Of a stretch of 36,706 bases of DNA, positions 25,501 through 33,370 are shown piece by piece. How positions within the stretch are numbered: position 1 is the stretch's first letter; each line of letters opens with the position of its first letter. The DNA comes from an uncultured Porphyromonadaceae bacterium (GTDB taxonomy: Bacteria > Bacteroidota > Bacteroidia > Bacteroidales > Muribaculaceae), in assembly GCA_905202215.1 (NCBI GenBank), contig CAJKRG010000027.1, positions 1 through 36,706 on the forward strand, given 5' to 3'. A program made the position numbers and the translations under genes. The notes beneath the pieces were generated by a model. That model searched no databases. It saw nothing but the letters and a program-made list of their open reading frames with translations, and was not told the origin of the DNA.

Positions 25501-25712
25501 ACGTAATAGGCGACCACACCGTCGATCTTGTGATCAATATACCCAAAAACCACACCAAACGCGAGCTGACCAACGGCTACCGCATACGCCGCCATGCCAT
25601 CGACCACAACACGCCGCTTCTGACAAACGCACGTCTGGCACTCGCCTTCGTGAAGGCCTTCGTGTCGCGTCCCATCGACTCTATCGGCATAACACCCTGG
25701 CAGGAGTACTAA
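22509..25712 (+). CDS. carB: Carbamoyl-phosphate synthase large subunit
   Basis: A 1067-residue enzyme subunit that makes carbamoyl phosphate from bicarbonate, ATP and ammonia delivered by the small subunit, for pyrimidines and arginine. Two homologous ATP-grasp halves are evident: the first starts KKVLLLGSGALKIGQAGEFD and has NIQYAFNAETNDYRIIEINAR, the second starts NIIVLGSGAYRIGSSVEFDW and has NIQYLAKDNYVKVIECNLR. The C terminus is the MGS-type allosteric domain (from about residue 940, GVLVSSGDARAKVDM). The length is normal. carA is not adjacent: the neighbours are a flippase and a CotH-type gene. A repeat copy begins directly at the stop codon. Confidence 0.97.
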   Translation: MKKVLLLGSGALKIGQAGEFDYSGSQALKALREEGIESVLINPNIATIQTSEGVADRVYFLPITPHFVEEVIKKERPDGILLAFGGQTALNCGTQLYLDGTLDKYGVKVLGTSVEAIMITEDRDLFVKKLNEIEVKTPVSQAVENIEDAIAVAHRIGYPVMVRSGYALGGLGSGICNNDEEFVKHCESALAYSRQILVEESLKGWKEIEFEVIRDSSDLCFTVVPMENFDPLGIHTGESIVVAPIVSLTQEQIKLLQDIATRVVRHIGIVGECNIQYAFNAETNDYRIIEINARLSRSSALASKASGYPLAFVAAKLALGYTLDQIGEPGTPYSAAKAPEVDYMIVKIPRWDLSKFVGVDREIGSSMKSVGEIMSIGKSFEEIIQKGLRMIGQGMHGFVGNSDFHVDDVEQALTHPTDTRIFAIAQALEEGYTPEKVADLTKIDIWFIERLANIVRFADKLRKRGGTVEELDRETLAEAKRLGFSDFQISRLVENPTGNMEADVLRVRNRRKELNVTPRVRRITTVASEYPELTNYLYVTYGATENAIPYDLNSRNNIIVLGSGAYRIGSSVEFDWCSVNAATTCRKLGYKAVMINYNPETVSTDYDMCDRLYFDELSFERVMDIIDLETPRGVIVSVGGQIPNNLAMKLYRRHVPVLGTSPVSIDRAENRHKFSAMLDQLGIDQPRWKELTTEDEIHAFVEEVGFPVLIRPSYVLSGAAMNVCYDYEQMHRFLSQAAKVSKEYPVVVSEFLQNAKEIEFDAVARNGQIVEYAISEHVEYAGVHSGDATLVFPAQKIYMATARRIKRISARIAEALNISGPFNIQYLAKDNYVKVIECNLRASRSFPFVSKVLKKNFIETATRIMLGEQPEVADTSTFDIDYIGVKASQFSFARLHKADPVLGVDMASTGEVGCLGRDFDEALLNAMISVGHHVPTKGVLVSSGDARAKVDMLEACRLLDSRGYTIYATPGTAAFLASNGVKATQVCWPDEEGQSVLDVIGDHTVDLVINIPKNHTKRELTNGYRIRRHAIDHNTPLLTNARLALAFVKAFVSRPIDSIGITPWQEY

Positions 25713-25737
25713 GAGGGCGTTTCATAATATCCATTTT
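25712..25737 (+). repeat. Dispersed repeat copy B after carB
   Basis: AGAGGGCGTTTCATAATATC (25712-25731) differs at one of 20 positions from copy A read on the minus strand. It starts in the carB stop codon and fills the 26-base gap to the CotH-type gene. Confidence 0.6.
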
Positions 25738-25738
25738 C

Positions 25739-27598
25739 ATGAAGAATCTCAAACGGATTCTTGTTGCATTTAGTCTGATTATTTCATTGCATGCCTTTGC
25801 TGTCGACAAATACGACAGCGAAGGCATGCCTATATTTTATATATACGGCAGTGAAAACGGATGGAGCGCGCAGGAAAACTGCCGCTTCACACGCAACGGG
25901 AACCATTATTCCATCCATCTCGACCGCCTCAACGGCGAATTTAAAATTACCATCGACGGCTGGAGCCTCAACTACGGTGCTGAAGGCAGCAATAAATTCA
26001 GCATCACAGCGCCGGCTTACTACAAGGCCTATAACAACGGCCCTAACTTCATAGCCGACAACATTACCGACGTCGACATTTATTTCGATTATGCAGCGGG
26101 CCGGAATTATGCCGACATATGCTTCGCATACAATGGCGTAGAGCCCAAACCCGACGCTCTCCACACCGGAACGCTGCCTGTGCTCCACATCAACGTCTAC
26201 GACAACAACGGACTATTCGACAATGAGATAATCGACACCAATCTTTCGCACAAGAACTATTTTGCCGGCGAATACTGGCTTGAACTTCCGGAAGACCCTA
26301 AATACGTCCGCGACGGCGACAAAGCCCTGGGGAGTGCCGACGAACCGCTGCCACTCGAAATAAAGGCGCGCGGCAACTGGACACGCACAGCCTTCGCCAA
26401 GAAACCATTCAAAATCAAACTCGGTGCCAAACAGAAGATGCTGGGCCTCACCAAGAGCAAGCACTTCGCCCTGCTTGCGCATGCCGACGACAACTTCGGA
26501 TATCTCCGAAACTATGTAGGCTTCAATCTCGGCAGACGCATAGGGCTGCCGTGGACTCCGGACCAGAGAGCCATAGAAGTGATAATCAACGGTGATTACC
26601 GCGGTCTTTACTTTCTTACGGAGAGCATACGGGTCGAGAAAGACCGCGTGAACATAACAGAACTCGACGACAATGTCGGCGACGGAGCCTTAATATCGGG
26701 AGGATATCTCGTAGAACTCGACAACTACTACGAAGACAACCAGATACGTATGGCCGAGAAATCATGTGCCCAAGTGCCTTGCGACCAATTGCTCATTACC
26801 CCCGACACGCCCGAAGAATACTCCGCGCTGCAGCGCCGTTTTGTCACCGATCAGTTCACAGCCATGAACGATCTTGTCGGAACCGCCTCCGACGCTCTGT
26901 GGTCATACATGGATATCGACGATGCAGCCAGATATTACATAGTCGAAGAAATACTGGGACATACCGAAGCATACCATGGCTCCACATATCTCTACCGCGA
27001 CCGTGGAGAGGGGCAAAAGTGGCATTTCTCGCCTCTGTGGGACTGCGGCAACGCATTCAATGCACCGGTAAACGGTTTCTTCTATCTGAATTCGCTGTTC
27101 GGCGCAACGTGGATACCCTCCATGCGTCTGAACGGGAAATTCAACGACGTCATGGAAGCCACATGGAAATGGTTTATGGGAAACCGCTATACCGGCATCA
27201 ACGACGACATCGACACCTGGACCGAAAGCCTCCGCGCAGCAGCCATAGCCGACCATAAACGCTGGAAAGATGTGCAGCCGCCATCGGGAGGTGTGTCTGT
27301 ATACGACAATTCCGACATCGACAGCAAAGCCGCTCAGGTCAAAAACTATCTCAAACAAAGAACGGCATGGCTTGCGCAACGATTCGGCAGTTACTCCTCT
27401 TCCGACAAAGAGCCTGCCCGTGACACCACACCCGCCGCTCCACTACCCGACTACGCCGTTTCAGCGATAGAAAACGTAAGCGTGTCGTCCGACGCCCCGA
27501 TAGAATATTATAATCTACAGGGTATGCGCGTCGAAAATCCCTCCGCCGGCATCTTCATACGCCGCCAAGGCCACAAAGCCACCAAAGTCGCTAGATAA
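25739..27598 (+). CDS. Secreted CotH-kinase-family protein
   Basis: A 619-residue exported protein. A signal peptide (about 1-22) is followed by a carbohydrate-binding or SusE/F-like beta-sandwich (about 25-125, FYIYGSENGWSAQENC). The CotH core (about 150-490) shows LEIKARGNWTRTAFAKKPFK, LLAHADDNFGYLRNYVGF, EVIINGDYRGLYFLTESIRV, and FSPLWDCGNAFN where CotH kinases keep the WD-containing metal site. CotH enzymes are atypical kinases that phosphorylate spore-coat or secreted proteins in other bacteria. Activity in this branch is unproven. The C terminus IEYYNLQGMRV...AGIFIRR is the abbreviated sorting-like tail. It begins 26 bases after carB, possibly in the same message. Confidence 0.85.
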   Translation: MKNLKRILVAFSLIISLHAFAVDKYDSEGMPIFYIYGSENGWSAQENCRFTRNGNHYSIHLDRLNGEFKITIDGWSLNYGAEGSNKFSITAPAYYKAYNNGPNFIADNITDVDIYFDYAAGRNYADICFAYNGVEPKPDALHTGTLPVLHINVYDNNGLFDNEIIDTNLSHKNYFAGEYWLELPEDPKYVRDGDKALGSADEPLPLEIKARGNWTRTAFAKKPFKIKLGAKQKMLGLTKSKHFALLAHADDNFGYLRNYVGFNLGRRIGLPWTPDQRAIEVIINGDYRGLYFLTESIRVEKDRVNITELDDNVGDGALISGGYLVELDNYYEDNQIRMAEKSCAQVPCDQLLITPDTPEEYSALQRRFVTDQFTAMNDLVGTASDALWSYMDIDDAARYYIVEEILGHTEAYHGSTYLYRDRGEGQKWHFSPLWDCGNAFNAPVNGFFYLNSLFGATWIPSMRLNGKFNDVMEATWKWFMGNRYTGINDDIDTWTESLRAAAIADHKRWKDVQPPSGGVSVYDNSDIDSKAAQVKNYLKQRTAWLAQRFGSYSSSDKEPARDTTPAAPLPDYAVSAIENVSVSSDAPIEYYNLQGMRVENPSAGIFIRRQGHKATKVAR

Positions 27599-27607
27599 CA
27601 CCTCGTG

Positions 27608-28357
27608 TCATTTAGCGGGAAGGGAAGCGGGGGTGAACAGGAAGCGGGCACCGACCTGGAAGTAGGCGGTGCGGGCCGAAGGGTTGACCATGAACTGAGT
27701 GTACGGCGTGAGCGAGATGGCGCACTTCGGAAAAGAGAAAGTATACGAGGCTTTCAGGGCACACATGTTGACGTGAAAGCCTCCGGAGCGATCGTCGGAA
27801 TAGCGGGAGCAGTAATAAGGCACGATTCCGACCTGGGCGTTCCAGTCGAGCCAAGCGAGACGGAAAGGAGCACCGATGATGAGATATGAACCGTAGGAAC
27901 GCTTGCCGGAATGATTATAGCCATCGTAACCGGCGATAGTCGTGGTCCATTCGAGATTCACATATTTCAGGTCGGAGGCCAGAAGCACATCAAGGCCGTT
28001 GGCAGCATGCGGGATCGAGCCGAAGCTGAAAAAACCCTTGCCGCGGGTATTGACATATACGTCTTTCAGCCCTACGGTAAAGCAGGGCGCAAAGGTATAT
28101 TTGAGGAAAAAATCGATCTCATGCTTCACGGGCTGTCCCGACGGAGGCGCAAGTTGCTCGTTGCCCCATATATAAAAATGCAGGCCATGCCACCGCAGGC
28201 CAACTACCGGCTGAATGCTGACACCTGCGTTTTTCTGGCCTCGCCACAGATAGGCGCTTACGAGATCGGCCTGGACATAGACCTCAGGACTTTCACCGGC
28301 ACATACAGGCGCAATGACAGAAAGCAGAAAGATAATAATGAGAGACAGTTTTTTCAT
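27608..28357 (-). CDS. Small outer-membrane beta-barrel protein
   Basis: A 249-residue protein with a signal peptide (about 1-20, ending VCAG). Alternating hydrophobic strands rich in aromatic residues run throughout, and the last strand is YFQVGARFLF before a short tail. The first strand VYVQADLVSAYLWRGQK resembles the Gcw_chp-type family of uncharacterised barrels with a YxWRG motif. A 10-12-strand barrel is plausible. It follows the AspT-type transporter gene after only six bases, so the two are co-transcribed; a joint role in moving a solute across both membranes is possible. The gene converges with the CotH-type gene, with nine bases between stops. Confidence 0.7.
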   Translation of the reverse strand: MKKLSLIIIFLLSVIAPVCAGESPEVYVQADLVSAYLWRGQKNAGVSIQPVVGLRWHGLHFYIWGNEQLAPPSGQPVKHEIDFFLKYTFAPCFTVGLKDVYVNTRGKGFFSFGSIPHAANGLDVLLASDLKYVNLEWTTTIAGYDGYNHSGKRSYGSYLIIGAPFRLAWLDWNAQVGIVPYYCSRYSDDRSGGFHVNMCALKASYTFSFPKCAISLTPYTQFMVNPSARTAYFQVGARFLFTPASLPAK

Positions 28358-28363
28358 ATTTTT

Positions 28364-30070
28364 TCAAACCGGAGTCAGAAGGACAGCAAGCAATCCCCAT
28401 ATGACGAGCAGAATGTTGCTCACGGCATAAGTGACAGTATATCCTATGGCCGGAAGAGAACTTCCGAGAGTTGTCTGTACGGCTCCGAGCGCAGCGGTGC
28501 ATGTGCGTGTTCCGGCACAGCACCCGAGAGTAATGGCCGGATTGAAACGAAACACCTTGTGTCCGAGCCACAGACCCGTGAATATGGGTATCATGGTCGC
28601 CACGCCCCCTGCCACAAACAGCATAGGCCCGACTTCTTTGATACCTGACACGAAGGAAGGAGCCGACTCAATGCCTATGACGGCAATAAATACATTAAGA
28701 CCGAGATTATTCATGACCCATACGGCACCTTTGGGAATCTGGCCGAACGTCGGACGCTTCGAACGCAGCCAGCCGAATACGAGACCGGCGAGAAGCGCAC
28801 CGCCGCTTGTGCCGAAACTGAGAGGAATATTATCGACCCAGAAAGTGATGGCCCCGAAAAGACCGCCGATGAAAACGGCAAGCCCCACAAAGACAAGATC
28901 GCTCGATATGGTCGGCCGGTCGATATGGCCTATATGCCCCGAGGCGGCATCCACATTTTCCTGCCGTCCGACGATGGTCAGGAGGTCGCCTTTGCGGAAA
29001 GTGGTGTCATAGTCGATTGTAACAGGCTTGCCCGAACGGCTTGCATCGCGCACGACCACTCCATGCATATACGGCTCTTTCCGCAGATCGGAAATACGCT
29101 TGCCGATAAAGTCTTTTTTCACGACAAGAGCCTTGACGCGGGCCACGGGGTAGGTCTGGAGTTCCTTGTCGTCTATTTCCTTGCCGATATAGTCCTCCAC
29201 ATCGACCATAAACTCCGATCTGCCGCAGATAACCACATGATCGCCAATATGAAGGATTCCGTCGAAACGCGGCACACTGATATTCCCGTCATGCCTAAGA
29301 CAATCGACATAGACTTCAAGTCCATGCTGCCGGAGGAAACGTTCGGCTTCGGCTACAGTCTTCGGCGTACTGAAGAAACTGTTTTCGATCAGATATGTGC
29401 GGTATGCCACATTTCTTTTAGCCGATATCATAGCGGGATCATCAGTGCTGTCCGATCGGTTGAGTTTCTGTTCGAGTTCGACAGTGCGCTCTTTCACCTT
29501 TTCGAGTCCGCCGAGCAGCCGAGGGCCGAAATTACCGAGAATGACAACCGTTCCGAGAGTTCCGAAGATATAGGTGACGGCATAACACACCGGCACAATA
29601 TTCAGCTCACGCTGCGTCTGTGCTTCCGACAGACCAAGCTTCTGGATCGCTTCGCTTCCGACCCCCAGAAGAGCCGAGCACGTCTGAGATCCTGAAAACA
29701 ACCCGACGGTCTCGCCCCTCGTATATCCAAACAGATAAGATATGGCAAGAGTACTGCAAAAACACATGGCACTCATAAGAACGGCGAAAAGAGCCTGTTT
29801 ACCTCCTGACCCTCGAAGCGATTTGAAAAAATCAGGCCCGACCGTATAACCTATCGAGAACAGGAACAGCATGAAAAAGAACATCTTGATCGGCCCTGAC
29901 ATCGGGATCTTGAGCTGACCTATGAGTACACCGATGAGGAGCACGGCCGTGACACTGCCGAGCTGGAAACCGCCAAAACGAATCTTACCCACGAGGAAGC
30001 CGAGCCCCAGGGTAAGAAACAATGCCAAAGGCGGATAATCGCGCAGTATGGAAACGAACCAGTCAATCAT
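28364..30070 (-). CDS. AspT/YidE/YbjL-type transporter with two TrkA-C domains
   Basis: A 568-residue inner-membrane carrier of the aspartate:alanine exchanger family. Two similar membrane halves (about 5-180 and 390-565), each with five or six helices, flank a cytoplasmic part with two TrkA-C (RCK-C) domains (about 210-290 and 300-375; motifs HIGDHVVICGRSEFMVDVED and FRKGDLLTIVGRQENV). The repeated family features SGSQTCSALLG and CCAGTRTCTAALG are visible near corresponding positions of the two halves. Substrate is unknown; characterised relatives exchange aspartate for alanine or handle dicarboxylates. The gene lies 93 bases after the ribbon-helix-helix gene and six bases before the barrel gene. 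Confidence 0.9.
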   Translation of the reverse strand: MIDWFVSILRDYPPLALFLTLGLGFLVGKIRFGGFQLGSVTAVLLIGVLIGQLKIPMSGPIKMFFFMLFLFSIGYTVGPDFFKSLRGSGGKQALFAVLMSAMCFCSTLAISYLFGYTRGETVGLFSGSQTCSALLGVGSEAIQKLGLSEAQTQRELNIVPVCYAVTYIFGTLGTVVILGNFGPRLLGGLEKVKERTVELEQKLNRSDSTDDPAMISAKRNVAYRTYLIENSFFSTPKTVAEAERFLRQHGLEVYVDCLRHDGNISVPRFDGILHIGDHVVICGRSEFMVDVEDYIGKEIDDKELQTYPVARVKALVVKKDFIGKRISDLRKEPYMHGVVVRDASRSGKPVTIDYDTTFRKGDLLTIVGRQENVDAASGHIGHIDRPTISSDLVFVGLAVFIGGLFGAITFWVDNIPLSFGTSGGALLAGLVFGWLRSKRPTFGQIPKGAVWVMNNLGLNVFIAVIGIESAPSFVSGIKEVGPMLFVAGGVATMIPIFTGLWLGHKVFRFNPAITLGCCAGTRTCTAALGAVQTTLGSSLPAIGYTVTYAVSNILLVIWGLLAVLLTPV

Positions 30071-30163
30071 CTTATAAGGTGTTTGACTTAAAACAACATA
30101 CTTCGGACGACGGTTCGGCCTCGGTTCTCAAACACGGACACGAAAAATATCTGACAGAGGCTG

Positions 30164-30346
30164 CTATTTGTCTTGTCCGTTATTTTCCTGCAGAGGTTTA
30201 CGTCCGTGACGGCGCAGAGAATCGGCTATGATCCACTGTATCTGTCCGTTTACCGAACGAAACTCCTGTGCGGCCCATTTCTCGACAAGTTCCATCGTCG
30301 CCGGATCGAGCCGCAGCAGGAATCCTTTGCTTTGCTGCTTAGGCAT
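30164..30346 (-). CDS. Small Arc-type ribbon-helix-helix protein
   Basis: A 60-residue protein with an Arc/CopG-like ribbon-helix-helix pattern: the strand KGFLLRLDPATMELVEKWA and second helix SVNGQIQWIIADSLRRHGRK. Such dimers bind DNA. It starts seven bases after the SPFH gene, an arrangement I recall as recurrent next to SPFH/Band 7 genes in many bacteria. It may autoregulate that pair. It is short but has a clear family pattern and good operon spacing. Confidence 0.8.
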   Translation of the reverse strand: MPKQQSKGFLLRLDPATMELVEKWAAQEFRSVNGQIQWIIADSLRRHGRKPLQENNGQDK

Positions 30347-30353
30347 ATAGCGA

Positions 30354-31331
30354 TTACTGATAAAGTGTACCTGTATTCAGCACCGGCTGTGCGGGTTCGT
30401 CCGCACAGAGCACCACAAGCAGATTGCTTACCATAGTGGCCTTGCGTTCTTCGTCGAGAGTCACGATCTGTTCCTCGCCGAGCTGATCGAGAGCCATCTT
30501 AACCATCGACACGGCGCCTTCCACGATCTTCTCGCGGGCAGCAATGATCGCCGAAGCCTGCTGCCGGCGCAACATCACGGCAGCGATTTCGGGAGCATAG
30601 GCCAGATAGTTGATACGCGCCTCGACGACTTCTATACCGGCCATTGCCAGTCGTTCGTTTAGCTTGGCCTCGAGCTGTTCGTTGATTTCGTGACCGTCGC
30701 TACGCAGGGTTATATCGTCGTTTTTACCATCCTCTTCATCGTAAGCATAACGGCCGGTGACTTCGCGGAGCGCGGCATCACTCTGTATCCCGACAAAAGC
30801 ATTCAGGGCCTTGGCAACAGCATCGCCCTGAACAGCCGACTGTGCATTGGATCCGGATTTTTCCACCACGACAGCCGGAGTATCGCCGGCATCGACGTCG
30901 AATACGGCGCGATAGGTATCTCTCACTTTCCATACGAGCACCATGCCGATCATCACGGGGTTGCCGACTTTATCGTTGACCTTAATGGGTGCGATATCCA
31001 TGTTACGGATACGGAGTGACACCTTTTTCTTGGTCATAAACGGATTTGCCCAGAAGAAGCCGGTCGCACGGAATGTGCCACGGTATTCTCCGAAAAAAAT
31101 CATGACACGTGCCTGATTCGGCTGGAGAACAAAGAAACCGCACGACAATACCAGCATGGCAATAATACCGACAGCGGCAGCGATACCGGCAACCCAATAA
31201 AGGTCGACAGGCAAGAATATGAAAAGAGCGGCAACAAGTGCCGGAATGAGAAGTAATACGACGGCGAGCATTGCGAAGCCGTTTACTACGTAACCCCGGA
31301 AGAGAACTTCCTTATTGTCTTGCGTTTTCAT
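30354..31331 (-). CDS. SPFH/Band 7 membrane protein
   Basis: A 325-residue membrane-anchored protein of the stomatin/prohibitin/flotillin group, which form oligomeric rings and organise membrane domains. Two adjacent hydrophobic segments (about 18-45 and 50-72) are followed by the SPFH domain (about 75-275), with GFFWANPFMTKKKVSLRIRN and NERLAMAGIEVVEARINYLAYAPEIAAVMLRRQQA. The second of these, with its LRRQQA helix, is highly characteristic. I chose the ATG at 31331 (MKTQDNKEV); the frame stays open to 31409, but that would place the promoter elements at 31363-31394 inside the gene. It is the first gene of a minus-strand unit with the ribbon-helix-helix gene. Confidence 0.9.
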   Translation of the reverse strand: MKTQDNKEVLFRGYVVNGFAMLAVVLLLIPALVAALFIFLPVDLYWVAGIAAAVGIIAMLVLSCGFFVLQPNQARVMIFFGEYRGTFRATGFFWANPFMTKKKVSLRIRNMDIAPIKVNDKVGNPVMIGMVLVWKVRDTYRAVFDVDAGDTPAVVVEKSGSNAQSAVQGDAVAKALNAFVGIQSDAALREVTGRYAYDEEDGKNDDITLRSDGHEINEQLEAKLNERLAMAGIEVVEARINYLAYAPEIAAVMLRRQQASAIIAAREKIVEGAVSMVKMALDQLGEEQIVTLDEERKATMVSNLLVVLCADEPAQPVLNTGTLYQ

Positions 31332-31362
31332 GTCGTGATATTGTTTTAATATTATTTCAATG

Positions 31363-31394
31363 CAAATATATATAATCTTTTCCAAGCCGTCAAA
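31363..31394 (-). promoter_or_regulatory. Promoter of the SPFH gene (-33 TTTG, -7 TATATTTG)
   Basis: On the minus strand an exact TTTG (31391-31394) and an exact TAnnTTTG (31363-31370) are separated by 20 bases, the preferred Bacteroidota spacing. This is the best promoter match in the window; the leader would be about 27 bases. Confidence 0.75.
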
Positions 31395-31448
31395 TATTTC
31401 TTGCTCCAATCACTATTTTTCTTTTTTACACTTTGCTTTTATGTTTTC

Positions 31449-31474
31449 AGAGGATTTTCATAATATCTATTAAA
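31449..31474 (+). repeat. Dispersed repeat copy C (diverged)
   Basis: AGAGGATTTTCATAATATCT followed by ATTAAA resembles copy A (AGAGGGTGTTTCATAATATC then TGTTAAA) with one base missing and a few changes. It lies between the SPFH promoter and the -7 element of the next gene. Confidence 0.45.
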
Positions 31475-31482
31475 TTATGCAC

Positions 31483-31490
31483 TATATTTG
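31483..31490 (+). promoter_or_regulatory. Putative -7 element of the 31518 gene
   Basis: TATATTTG matches TAnnTTTG and lies 27 bases before the ATG at 31518. A TTG start inside this element (31488) is therefore unlikely. Confidence 0.55.
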
Positions 31491-31517
31491 CGAAACCAAC
31501 ACAATCACAGAATAGTT

Positions 31518-32081
31518 ATGACACGTGAATTTGACAACTCAGACGATGCCGAAATAAAGATCTACCAGAATGTATGGAAAAATATAGGTCTTGGCATAGC
31601 ATCCCTGGTCTTTGGATTGATCGGATACTTTATTCTCTTTCACAATGATGAAGGAAATATAAAGATAGAGATAGCCGGATGGGTTGGAATTATTTTTTTC
31701 GGAGGCGGCGGCCTGACTGTCATCGCCATCAATATCTATAATAAAATCCGTCATATTCCATTACTGATAATCGGAACGGACAGATTGGAAATGTACGCTC
31801 AATTCAAGGGTGAATATGATATTGTGGATTTTTCAGAAATCGACGGCTTCCGTTACATAAAATTCGGTAAATCAAGAATGATTGCGATCGATTTTGAAAA
31901 AGAGGCTATGGAGAATAGACTTAAAGATTCCTCCAAGATGATGAGAAAGATGATGGGAATCAATCTGGATTATACCGGCGCTGCCATGAATATTCCCGCA
32001 GACAACCTGACCTTGAAAGGAGAAGACATCTACAACATCTTAAACAGCCGTTTAGAATCCTATAAATCTCTTGACTACTGA
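31518..32081 (+). CDS. Small membrane protein, STM3941-like
   Basis: A 187-residue protein. Two hydrophobic segments (about 18-40 and 47-70; GLGIASLVFGLIGYFILF and WVGIIFFGGGGLTVIAINIY) are followed by a cytoplasmic domain. That domain resembles the bacterial PH-like or STM3941 family (LLIIGTDRLEMYAQFKGEYD, VDFSEIDGFRYIKFG), whose function is unknown. The family assignment is from memory of its two-helix-plus-PH layout and is tentative. The start is the ATG at 31518. The gene is AT-rich compared with its surroundings, stands alone on the plus strand between two minus-strand units and has its own promoter and a terminator. Confidence 0.6.
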   Translation: MTREFDNSDDAEIKIYQNVWKNIGLGIASLVFGLIGYFILFHNDEGNIKIEIAGWVGIIFFGGGGLTVIAINIYNKIRHIPLLIIGTDRLEMYAQFKGEYDIVDFSEIDGFRYIKFGKSRMIAIDFEKEAMENRLKDSSKMMRKMMGINLDYTGAAMNIPADNLTLKGEDIYNILNSRLESYKSLDY

Positions 32082-32092
32082 CCGAAGGAAGT

Positions 32093-32146
32093 CCCCCCCC
32101 AAAAAAAAGAGTGTCGAGGCGAAAAAACGTCCCGACACTCTTTTTT
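32093..32146. terminator. Bidirectional rho-independent terminator
   Basis: A stem of at least nine pairs (AGAGTGTCG at 32108-32116 with CGACACTCT at 32133-32141), extended by A-T pairs, has six T after it on the plus strand and eight A before it. It therefore works in both directions between the convergent 31518 gene and ackA. Just before it is a C8-A8 homopolymer run (32093-32108). Confidence 0.85.
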
Positions 32147-32164
32147 ATGGCTTTGTGTGAACTG

Positions 32165-33370
32165 TTATCTGCTTACGATGTCCATGGTGTCGCGGGCAAT
32201 CATGAGTTCTTCGTCGGTGGGAATGACGCAGACTGTGACACGCGAATTTACGGAGGAAATGACAGCATCGACGCCGCGGATTCCGGCATTGACTTTCTTG
32301 TCGATCTCAACGCCCATGAAGCCGAGAGACTCACAGACGTCGGCACGAAGGCCGGCCTGATTCTCGCCGACACCGCCGGTGAAGACGATTATGTCGACGC
32401 CACCCATTTCGGCGGCATAAGCACCGATATATTTGGTAATGCGGAGCATATACATGTCGAGTGCAAGTCGTGCACGCTCGTTGCCTTCGGCGATAGCTGC
32501 CTCGATCTCGCGCATATCGTTGCTGACACCGCTCACGCCAAGGACACCACTTTCCTTGTTGATGATATTCTGGAGTTCGGCAGCACTCAGACCGTGCTTG
32601 GTCATGAGGTATGTGAGGGCACCGGGATCGACATCGCCCACACGTGTACCCATCATAAGACCTTCGACAGGAGTAAGGCCCATTGAGGTATCGACGCACT
32701 TGCCGTCGACGATAGCAGCCATAGAAGCGCCGTTGCCGATATGGCAGGTGATGATTTTCTTGCCTTCGGGGCTTACGCCAAGGAATTCACATACTTTTCC
32801 GCTCACATAGCGATGGCTGGTGCCATGGAAGCCGTAGCGGCGTACACCGTCTTCGGTATAATATTTATAGGGAAGGGCATACATGAATGCCTTGGCGGGC
32901 ATGGTCTGATGGAATGCGGTGTCGAAAACGCCGACCTGAGGCACACCAGGCATAAGGGCGGTAATAGCTTCGATACCGGTCATGTTGGCGGGATTGTGGA
33001 GGGGCGCGATGTCGTAGCACTCGCGGATCTTTTCCTTCACATCGTCGTCGATGAGTACACTGGCGCTGAACTTCTCACCTCCGTGAACCACACGGTGGCC
33101 TACAGCCTCGATTTCGTCATAGCTTTTGATGCAGCCCTCGTTAGGATCGGTAAGAATCGAAAGAATGGACTTTACGGCACCCTGATGATCGGTGAGGCCA
33201 AGCTCGATTGTGGCTTTCGAGCCATCCTCGCGTTTATATTTGAGGAATCCGCCGGGGAGACCTATTTTTTCCACACCGCCCTCGGCCATGACATCGGCCG
33301 AAGCGCCTTCGAGGTCTATGAGTTTATATTTTACCGAGCTTGAGCCCGAGTTGAGAACGAGTATTTTCAT
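32165..33370 (-). CDS. ackA: Acetate kinase
   Basis: A 401-residue cytoplasmic enzyme that makes ATP and acetate from acetyl phosphate and ADP, the last step of acetate fermentation. The phosphate-binding start MKILVLNSGSSSVKYKL, the central HRVVHGGE and FHQTMP motifs, HIGNGAS, and the late FTGGVGEN are all as in characterised acetate kinases. Length is normal. Its start overlaps the pta stop by four bases (ATGA), so the two enzymes are translated together. Confidence 0.97.
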   Translation of the reverse strand: MKILVLNSGSSSVKYKLIDLEGASADVMAEGGVEKIGLPGGFLKYKREDGSKATIELGLTDHQGAVKSILSILTDPNEGCIKSYDEIEAVGHRVVHGGEKFSASVLIDDDVKEKIRECYDIAPLHNPANMTGIEAITALMPGVPQVGVFDTAFHQTMPAKAFMYALPYKYYTEDGVRRYGFHGTSHRYVSGKVCEFLGVSPEGKKIITCHIGNGASMAAIVDGKCVDTSMGLTPVEGLMMGTRVGDVDPGALTYLMTKHGLSAAELQNIINKESGVLGVSGVSNDMREIEAAIAEGNERARLALDMYMLRITKYIGAYAAEMGGVDIIVFTGGVGENQAGLRADVCESLGFMGVEIDKKVNAGIRGVDAVISSVNSRVTVCVIPTDEELMIARDTMDIVSR

